The position numbers and the translations under genes were made by a program. Below the pieces are notes generated by a model. That model did no database searches, was not told the origin of the DNA, and was given only the letters and a program-made list of their open reading frames with translations. Positions 8,287-12,679 of a stretch of 12,679 nucleotides of DNA are shown here, piece by piece (position 1 is the stretch's first letter; the number at the start of each line of letters is the position of its first letter). The DNA is from Propionibacteriaceae bacterium (lineage in GTDB: Bacteria > Actinomycetota > Actinomycetes > Propionibacteriales > Propionibacteriaceae), in contig JAIRVA010000239.1 of NCBI GenBank assembly GCA_031254155.1, positions 1 through 12,679 of the forward strand, given 5' to 3'.

Positions 8287-9321
8287 TCAACCCGCGATGC
8301 GGGCCAACAGGCCGGGATCTGGGGTGGTCTGGGGTTCGACGACTCCGTACTCGGTCACAATGGCGGAGATCAGGTCACAGGGTGTGACGTCGAACGCCGG
8401 GTTGTACCCTTGGGCCTCCTCGGGCGTCGTCCGGACCCCGCCGAACGACAGCACCTCTCCCCCGTCGCGTTCTTCGATCTCAATGCCGTCCCCGCTTGCG
8501 GTCAAGAGATCAATGGTGGTGGACGGCGCCGCGACCACGAACGGTACGCCGGCCCGCTGACAGGCGAGCGCCAACGCCAGCGACCCCACCTTGTTGGCCG
8601 TATCGCCGTTGGCGGCGATCCGGTCGGCGCCGATGATGGCGACATCGGCCTTCCCCCGCAGGAGCGTGCTGGCCGAGGCCCCGTCAACCTGGACGACGTG
8701 CGGGATGCCGTCCCGGACCAGTTCCCAACTGGTCAGGCGGGCGCCCTGCAACAGGGGCCGGGTCTCGTCGGCGTACACCAGCTCCAGGGCACCGCGGTCG
8801 TGCAGCTCGTGAATGATGCCGTAGGCCGTGCCCCAGGCGGTCGTCGCCAGGGCGCCGGTGTTGCAGTGGGTGATGACCCGGACCCGCTCCCGGCCGGTTT
8901 GCCGCAAGATCCAGTCGGCCCCGAGCCGCGAGAGCGCGCGGTTGGCCGCCTCGTCCTCCGCCACGATCTGCTTGGCGCGGGCGAGAACGGCCGGAACGCC
9001 CTGCCCGGCGAGCGGCCACGTCTGGTTGACCCCCCAGGCCAGGTTCACCGCGGTCGGGCGGGCCTGGCGGATGCGGTCCACCTCGGCGGCCAGCCGCTCA
9101 GGCGACCACGCCTCGGCCTCACCCTGGGCAATGGCCAGCGCGACGCCCAGGGCTCCCACCGCCCCGAGGGCGGGGGCGCCCCGCACCGCGAGGCTGGTGA
9201 TGGCAGTCACGAGGTCATCCACCGACCGGACCGCGAGATAAAGTTCGCGGTCGGGCAACCGGGTCTGATCGATCAGTTGCAGCGTCCCCGTGGCGTCAAT
9301 CCACTCCAGCGCCCGAACCAT
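8287..9321 (-). CDS. mtnA: S-methyl-5-thioribose-1-phosphate isomerase MtnA
   Basis: This is a 344-residue enzyme of the aldose-1-phosphate isomerase/eIF2B-like family. It converts 5-methylthioribose-1-phosphate to methylthioribulose-1-phosphate, and homologues act on 5-deoxyribose-1-phosphate. Family hallmarks are RGAPALG (47-53), the catalytic cysteine in THCNTGALAT (C153), YADETRPLLQGARLT (183-197) and the catalytic aspartate in GADRIAANGDTANKVG (D233). These residues correspond to the Cys/Asp pair known in Bacillus MtnA. The start at 9321 follows AAAGGA (9329-9334); the open frame to 9456 would run back through the promoter. It is the first gene of the importer/kinase operon and is divergent from gntR. 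A ribose-1,5-bisphosphate isomerase is an alternative for this superfamily, but the co-transcribed mtnK favours MtnA. Confidence 0.94.
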   Translation of the reverse strand: MVRALEWIDATGTLQLIDQTRLPDRELYLAVRSVDDLVTAITSLAVRGAPALGAVGALGVALAIAQGEAEAWSPERLAAEVDRIRQARPTAVNLAWGVNQTWPLAGQGVPAVLARAKQIVAEDEAANRALSRLGADWILRQTGRERVRVITHCNTGALATTAWGTAYGIIHELHDRGALELVYADETRPLLQGARLTSWELVRDGIPHVVQVDGASASTLLRGKADVAIIGADRIAANGDTANKVGSLALALACQRAGVPFVVAAPSTTIDLLTASGDGIEIEERDGGEVLSFGGVRTTPEEAQGYNPAFDVTPCDLISAIVTEYGVVEPQTTPDPGLLARIAG

Positions 9322-9340
9322 CTCGTTGTCCTTTCGTGCT

Positions 9341-9422
9341 ACGTCGTTTGACCTCTTTCGAGCATCGTACTTACAAGATGGCAAACATGTCAACCAACTT
9401 CGACCAAGTCGTTCTACCAAGG
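9341..9422. promoter_or_regulatory. Three degenerate copies of the GntR-type operator in the divergent region
   Basis: The perfect palindrome upstream of the aldolase gene (10251-10267) has weaker relatives here on the plus strand. They are 9341-9357 (ACGTCGTTTGACCTCTT, 12 of 17 identical), 9384-9400 (AACATGTCAACCAACTT, 11 of 17) and 9406-9422 (AAGTCGTTCTACCAAGG, 11 of 17). Their starts are 43 and 22 bp apart, about four and two helical turns. The first covers the predicted mtnA start point and the second covers its -35. Individually the matches are weak. Confidence 0.35.
9364..9393 (-). promoter_or_regulatory. Predicted promoter of the mtnA-importer-mtnK operon
   Basis: On the minus strand a perfect -35 hexamer TTGACA (plus-strand 9388-9393) is followed after 18 bp by TACGAT (plus-strand 9364-9369) as -10. 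Transcription would begin near 9357, giving a leader of about 36 nt before the mtnA start. That leader is too short for a riboswitch. Confidence 0.65.
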
Positions 9423-9437
9423 AGCCGACGCCCCTGC

Positions 9438-9443
9438 TAGAGT
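9438..9443 (+). promoter_or_regulatory. Predicted extended -10 of the gntR promoter
   Basis: TGCTAGAGT (9435-9443) reads as an extended -10 (TGn-TAGAGT) and would start transcription near 9450, about 25 nt before the gntR ATG. No good -35 precedes it, as expected of an extended -10. A second possible plus-strand promoter is TTGACC (9348-9353) with TACAAG (9372-9377) at 18 bp spacing. Confidence 0.4.
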
Positions 9444-9474
9444 CATCCCTGAACACACAAACGGAGAGGACAGT

Positions 9475-10194
9475 ATGGCGACCCGTACCACGTTGGCGAC
9501 CCGGGTGTCGGCCGAACTTCAGGCCGACCTGTCAGCTGGCACCTACGCGCCCGGTACGCGGCTCCCCCCGGAGGCCCAACTGGCGGAGCACTTCGGCGTC
9601 TCGCGGCCGACCGTCCGCGCTGCGCTGCGCGACCTCGAGGCCCGCGGCCTGGTCGAGACACAGCACGGAGTGGGTACGTTTGTCATCGAGCGGCCCGTCG
9701 TCCGGGCCGGCCTGGAGCGGATGGACTCGATCACCGACTCGATCCGGGCCATGGGCCGCGAGCCGGCGATGGTCTACGCGAGCCGGCTGGTCCGCCACGT
9801 CCTGCCCGATGAAGCGGCCGTCATGGGCATGCCCGGCAGCACGGAAGTGCTTGAACTGCGGCGGACCATCCTGGCCGACGGCGAGGTCGTCGCCTACTCG
9901 TACGACCTCATCCCCACCGGCGTGCTGCCGGCGGGCTTCGACGCTTCCCACCTGGAGGGCTCCCTGTTCGCCTTCTTCCGGTCCACCCTCGGCATCGAAC
10001 CCCACCACGGGCTCGCCGAGGTGCACGCCGTCCACTCGGAACACGTCGGCTGGGGCACCGCGGCCCCGGCCCACGACCTGTTCGTCCTGCTCAACCAGCT
10101 CCACTACGATGCGCGCAGCCGATTGCTGATGTACTCACGGACGTACTTCATCGAGGGGCGCTACAACTTCACCATCTACCGCGCCGGAAACTGA
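9475..10194 (+). CDS. GntR/HutC-family transcriptional regulator
   Basis: This 239-residue protein has an N-terminal winged helix at residues 7-71. It shows the GntR pattern PGTRLPPEAQLAEHFGVSRP, a recognition helix around 43-54, and the wing HGVGTFV at 64-70. A C-terminal UTRA effector domain (about 90-232) includes the family-typical strands VAYSYDLIP and the closing pattern YSRTYFIEGRYNFTIYR. UTRA domains bind small metabolites, often phosphorylated sugars. The start at 9475 is preceded by GGAGAGGA (9463-9470). Its position between the divergent mtnA operon and the aldolase gene makes it the probable local repressor of both. The likely inducer is a pathway sugar or sugar phosphate such as methylthioribose-1-phosphate or methylthioribulose-1-phosphate. 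The effector is inference. Confidence 0.9.
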   Translation: MATRTTLATRVSAELQADLSAGTYAPGTRLPPEAQLAEHFGVSRPTVRAALRDLEARGLVETQHGVGTFVIERPVVRAGLERMDSITDSIRAMGREPAMVYASRLVRHVLPDEAAVMGMPGSTEVLELRRTILADGEVVAYSYDLIPTGVLPAGFDASHLEGSLFAFFRSTLGIEPHHGLAEVHAVHSEHVGWGTAAPAHDLFVLLNQLHYDARSRLLMYSRTYFIEGRYNFTIYRAGN

Positions 10195-10226
10195 GTCCGC
10201 ACGTACCCCCAGCGGTCTTCGGGTAG

Positions 10227-10255
10227 TTGACATCCCCCACCGCCTCGACTAAGTT
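10227..10255 (+). promoter_or_regulatory. Predicted promoter of the aldolase-SDR gene
   Basis: A perfect TTGACA (10227-10232) is followed after 17 bp by the weak -10 TAAGTT (10250-10255). Transcription would begin near 10262, about 35 nt before the ATG at 10297. The -10 and start point are covered by the palindrome at 10251-10267, a repressor-like arrangement. Confidence 0.55.
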
Positions 10256-10267
10256 GTTTTACAACTT
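10251..10267. promoter_or_regulatory. Perfect 7-3-7 palindrome, probable GntR operator
   Basis: AAGTTGT-TTT-ACAACTT is a perfect inverted repeat with 7-bp arms. It lies in the 102-bp gap between gntR and the aldolase gene and overlaps the predicted -10 and start point. The size and symmetry suit a GntR-family dimer. It is AT-rich in a GC-rich setting. No T-tract follows it, so it does not read as a terminator of gntR. Confidence 0.65.
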
Positions 10268-10296
10268 GAGCAGTTGAGTGCAAAGATGAGGCACAA

Positions 10297-12196
10297 ATGA
10301 TTGACAACCAGGCCGTGACCGAGCTGGTCAGTGCGACCCGGCGCCTGGGCGCCGATCCCGCCCTCGTCCTGGGTGGCGGGGGCAACAGTTCGGTCAAGAC
10401 CGAAGTCACCGACGTGACCGGGCAGCCGGTCGCCGTCCTCGTCGTCAAGGGGAGCGGCCACGACATGGCCACCATCACCGCGGCCGGTTTCGCTCCCCTC
10501 CGCCTCGATCACCTCCACCGGCTCCTGCCGCCCGTCGTCGTACCCGCCGACCGGCTGGCGAACGAGCTGCGCTGCGCGCTCATCGACCAGTCCGCCCCCG
10601 ACCCCTCGGTTGAAACGCTCCTGCACGTGCTCATCCCCGACGCGGCCGTTCTGCACTCCCACGCCGACGCCCTGCTGGCTCTCGGCGATACCCCCGACGG
10701 TGCGGCGCGGGTCCGGGCGGTCCTCGGCGACCGCTGCGTGATCGTCGACTATGCCATGCCTGGTCCCGACCTGGTGGCGGCCTGCGCCACCGCCTGGTCC
10801 ACATGGCGGGGTGACGAAACCGGTCTCGTCGTGCTCGGCCACGGTCTGTTCACCTTCGGCCACAGCCCCGCCGAGGCGCTCGCCCGCCACCTCGACCTCG
10901 TGGCAGTCTTGACGGCTGCCCTGCCCGGACCAACCGGCCGGCCGTCCCCCGGGGTGGGCCCGGTCGTCCCGCCCGCCGAACTCGTCCGCCTCCGCCGCGA
11001 GGTTTGTCGGCTGGCGGGGCGACCCCTCGTCATGACCCGCCGCGCCGACGCTCCCACCCTGGCCGCCCTCGCCGACCCGGACCTTCTGGCCGCGACCCGT
11101 CGCGGACCGGTCACCGCCGACCACGTCACCTGGACGAAGCCTTTCCCGCTGGTCGGACGCGACGTGGCGGGGTACGCCGCCGACTATGAGGCGTACGTCG
11201 ACGAGTACCGCCACGGACGCGACATCGTACCCCTCGACCCGGCACCGCGGGTCGTCCTGGACCCCGAGTACGGTCTGCTGGCCCTCGCGCCGACCGGCGG
11301 GCGAGCCGCCACCGTCGCCGAGATCGCCCGCCACACGCTCACCGTGATCCGGCAGGCGACCGCCCTCGGCGGTTACACGCCCGCCGGCCTTAGCCACGCC
11401 TTCGACCTGGAGTACTGGATGTACCAACAGCGCAAGACCGCCCGCCAGCCGGCGGACGAACTGACCGGGCAGGTCGCCCTCGTGACCGGCGCGGCTTCGG
11501 GCATCGGGCGGGCCTGCGCGGCCGCGCTTCTCGGCGCCGGCGCCGCCGTCGTCGGCTGGGACCGGTCACCCGCCGTGACAACGGCGTTCGACGAACCCAG
11601 CTACCTCGGCCTCCGCCGTCACGGCCGCTGCGCTCGCCCAACAAGTCGACACCTTTGGCGGGCTCGACATCCTCGTCCCCGCGGCCGGCATCTTCCCCTC
11701 CAGCGCCCACCTCGGCGAACTGACGAGCGAGGTCTGGCGGCAGACGATGGCGGTCAACCTCGACGCGATCATGGAACTGTACGGGGCGGCGTACCCCCTG
11801 CTCGCCCAGGCCGTACCCTACGGCCGCGTCGTACTGATCGCTTCCAAGAACGTTCCCGCCCCCGGACCCGGCGCCGCCGCGTACTCGGCCTCCAAGGCCG
11901 GCGTCGCCCAGCTCACCCGCGTGGCCGCGCTCGAATGGGCGAAGGACGGTATCCGGGTCAACATGGTCCACCCCGACGCGGTCTTCGACACCGGGCTGTG
12001 GACCCCCGAGTTGCTGGCCGCCCGGGCCGCCCACTACGGCGTCACCGTGGCCGAGTACAAGCGCCGGAACCTGCTCCGAACCGAGGTGACCAGTGCCCGC
12101 GTGGGCGACCTCGTCCGCACCCTCTGCTCGCCGGCCTACGAATGTACGACGGGCGCGCAGATCCCGGTCGACGGCGGCAGCGACCGCGTCATCTAA
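10297..12196 (+). pseudogene. Class II aldolase-short-chain dehydrogenase fusion (RhaEW/YuxG-like), frameshifted
   Basis: In frame 1, residues 1 to about 385 are a class II aldolase/adducin-type domain: GGGGNSSVK (26-34), KGSGHDMA (51-58), probable catalytic E106 (SVETLLH), metal histidines H120 and H122 (LHSHADALL) and H182 (LGHGLF). A Rossmann SDR domain follows, with TGAASGIG at 397-404, ending sensibly at YLGL (L439, nt 11611-11613). The SDR then resumes in another frame from nt 11615: FGGLDILVPAAG, MAVNLDA, IASKNVPAPGPGAAAYSASK (Tyr 11882-11884, Lys 11894-11896) and the C-terminal GAQIPVDGGSDRVI, stop TAA 12194-12196. Intact relatives such as RhaEW cleave rhamnulose-1-phosphate and process the lactaldehyde. 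Beside mtnK and mtnA, cleavage of methylthioribulose-1-phosphate or 5-deoxyribulose-1-phosphate to DHAP and an aldehyde is more likely. Unrepaired, frame 1 runs on to 12456 as an Arg/Pro-rich tail overlapping the cupin gene. The aldolase half could still work. A sequencing error is possible. Confidence 0.8.
11611..11618 (+). other. Frameshift/deletion junction in the aldolase-SDR gene
   Basis: Homology-like sequence stops in frame 1 after YLGL (codon 11611-11613) and restarts in frame 2 with AVTAAALAQQ (codon 11615 on). SDRs normally have an Asp-Val/Thr motif here, at the end of the third beta strand, and none is present in either frame. The spacing from the glycine motif to the AAG motif is about 64 residues, where the family norm is nearer 72. 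A deletion of about 20 nt (any 3n-1) would explain both the lost motif and the lost frame. A one-base error alone would restore frame but not the motif. Confidence 0.75.
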
Positions 12197-12217
12197 CCCA
12201 CCACCGAGAGGACACTC

Positions 12218-12610
12218 ATGCAATCAGGACGGCTCGACGGCGTGACACCGCGGCACGGCGACTGGGGCCCCGCGTACATTATCCAGGGACCCTCGTCCGA
12301 CATCGGCCTGCTGACACTGCGCCCCGGCGACGAGATGGCGAACCACGTCCACCGCCACTGCGACGAATCGTTCGTCGTCCTCGCCGGGGCGGCCACACTA
12401 TGGGTGAACTGCGAAACCCCGTTGCGCCTGACGCCGGGCGACGTCGTCCGGTGTGAACCATTGGAACACCACTACTTTGTCAATGACGGCGCCGAGACCC
12501 TCCAACTGGTCTTCATCAAGTCGCCCGCCAGTCCCGGGGACACCGTGACCCTCCCGTGGGCCCCGGGCGCTCCCGTACCTGTCATCCCAGCCGACACACA
12601 AGAAAGGTAA
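12218..12610 (+). CDS. Small single-domain cupin (cupin_2)
   Basis: This 130-residue protein is a single cupin barrel. Motif 1 reads GDEMANHVHRHCDESFVVLAG (split as G37, H43, H45, H47, E50, G57). Motif 2 reads PGDVVRCEPLEHHYFVN (P73-G74 to N89), with H84 or H85 as the last metal ligand. A His/His/Glu/His metal site is therefore available. The start at 12218 follows GAGAGGA (12206-12212), 21 bp after the aldolase-SDR stop, and the next gene follows after 4 bp, so it belongs to the gntR-side transcript. It is too short, and its motif spacing differs, to be the acireductone dioxygenase MtnD. It may be an isomerase, an epimerase or mutarotase for a sugar intermediate, or an oxygenase acting on the methylthio product. 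The function is unknown. Confidence 0.85.
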   Translation: MQSGRLDGVTPRHGDWGPAYIIQGPSSDIGLLTLRPGDEMANHVHRHCDESFVVLAGAATLWVNCETPLRLTPGDVVRCEPLEHHYFVNDGAETLQLVFIKSPASPGDTVTLPWAPGAPVPVIPADTQER

Positions 12611-12614
12611 CACC

Positions 12615-12679
12615 ATGGCTGATCTCGAAGGCAACATGAACGCTCACGACTGGGGTTTCGACCACCCCCAGGCCACCCC
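12615..12679 (+). CDS. Start of an unrecognised gene (21 codons in window)
   Basis: ATG at 12615 follows AGAAAGG (12601-12607) at a good distance and lies 4 bp after the cupin stop, so translation here is well supported. The visible protein begins MADLEGNMNAHDWGFDHP and continues beyond the window. It shows no signal peptide or membrane segment. I do not recognise the family. Its co-transcription with the aldolase and cupin suggests that it is another enzyme of the same pathway. Confidence 0.7.
   Translation, partial: MADLEGNMNAHDWGFDHPQAT

Noticed and set aside
7253..9351. Long plus-strand open frames (7253-8560, 8278-9351) over the binding protein and mtnA
   Set aside because: They lie antisense to two genes with unmistakable motifs and give low-information Arg/Gly-rich translations.
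9322..9474. SAM riboswitch or other leader RNA before mtnA
   Set aside because: The predicted leader is about 36 nt and the whole gap 153 bp, with promoter elements filling it. No SAM-riboswitch helices could be traced.
10286..10300. Four-codon mini-ORF ATG AGG CAC AAA TGA overlapping the aldolase start codon
   Set aside because: It is too short to assign a role and its own ATG has no separate ribosome site. It is probably chance, although attenuation by coupling cannot be excluded.
10249..11427. Minus-strand open frame of 392 codons opposite the aldolase domain
   Set aside because: It is antisense to conserved aldolase motifs and has no recognisable domain.
10297..11450. The aldolase-type domain as MtnB (methylthioribulose-1-phosphate dehydratase)
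   Set aside because: MtnB is a stand-alone protein of roughly 200-230 residues. This domain is about 385 residues, fused to an SDR, with the ASKNVPAPGPGAAAYSASK signature I associate with RhaEW-type fusions.
11600..11625. Programmed ribosomal frameshift in the aldolase-SDR gene
   Set aside because: No slippery heptamer or downstream pseudoknot-like structure is evident, and the conserved strand motif is missing as well, which fits a deletion better.
11614..12456. Frame 1 continuation of the aldolase-SDR gene as a genuine 719-residue protein
   Set aside because: After 11613 the frame gives an Arg/Pro-rich tail without motifs, while the adjacent frame carries the rest of the SDR domain to its natural C-terminus. 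The continuation also overlaps the well-supported cupin gene.
12218..12610. The cupin as acireductone dioxygenase MtnD
   Set aside because: It is about 50 residues short of MtnD and its motif arrangement differs; the upstream enzymes MtnB and MtnC/W/X are absent from the window.

Overview
The window is high-GC DNA with tightly packed genes, good Shine-Dalgarno sites and actinobacterial-looking proteins: a MacB-type exporter with a huge Pro/Thr/Ser-rich external domain, a HutC-type GntR regulator, and an aldolase/short-chain dehydrogenase fusion. It most likely comes from an actinomycete (Actinomycetota). I cannot name a genus.

Layout. Positions 1-3255 (+) hold the 3' part of a fused ABC ATPase-permease of the MacB/FtsX class. 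It appears unrelated to the rest and converges on it. Positions 3297-9321 (-) hold a five-gene operon, in transcription order: mtnA (5-methylthioribose-1-phosphate isomerase), a lipoprotein sugar-binding protein, a double-domain ribose-type ABC ATPase, an RbsC-type permease, and mtnK (5-methylthioribose kinase). Positions 9322-9474 form a divergent control region. Positions 9475-12679 (+) hold a GntR/HutC repressor, a class II aldolase-SDR fusion interrupted by a frameshift, a small cupin, and the first 21 codons of a further gene.

Reading as a system. The genes fit an uptake and catabolic route for free 5-methylthioribose and/or 5-deoxyribose, the dead-end sugars many cells excrete after S-adenosylmethionine use. 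The ABC importer brings in the sugar, MtnK phosphorylates C1, and MtnA converts the aldose-1-phosphate to the ketose-1-phosphate. The class II aldolase would then split it into dihydroxyacetone phosphate plus (methylthio)acetaldehyde or acetaldehyde, and the fused dehydrogenase would handle the aldehyde. This resembles the described 'DHAP shunt', but with a RhaEW-like aldolase-dehydrogenase fusion in the aldolase position and a dedicated ribose-type importer. No MTA nucleosidase or phosphorylase and no classical mtnB/C/D/W/X genes are visible in the window. The substrate assignment is inference.

Regulation. A perfect inverted repeat, AAGTTGT-TTT-ACAACTT (10251-10267), covers the probable -10 and start point of the aldolase promoter. 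Three degenerate versions lie in the mtnA/gntR divergent region, two of them on the mtnA promoter. This suggests that the GntR protein controls both arms.

The aldolase-SDR gene has lost about seven codons' worth of sequence, plus reading frame, at the third Rossmann strand (about 11611-11618). The dehydrogenase half is therefore either truly inactivated or mis-sequenced.
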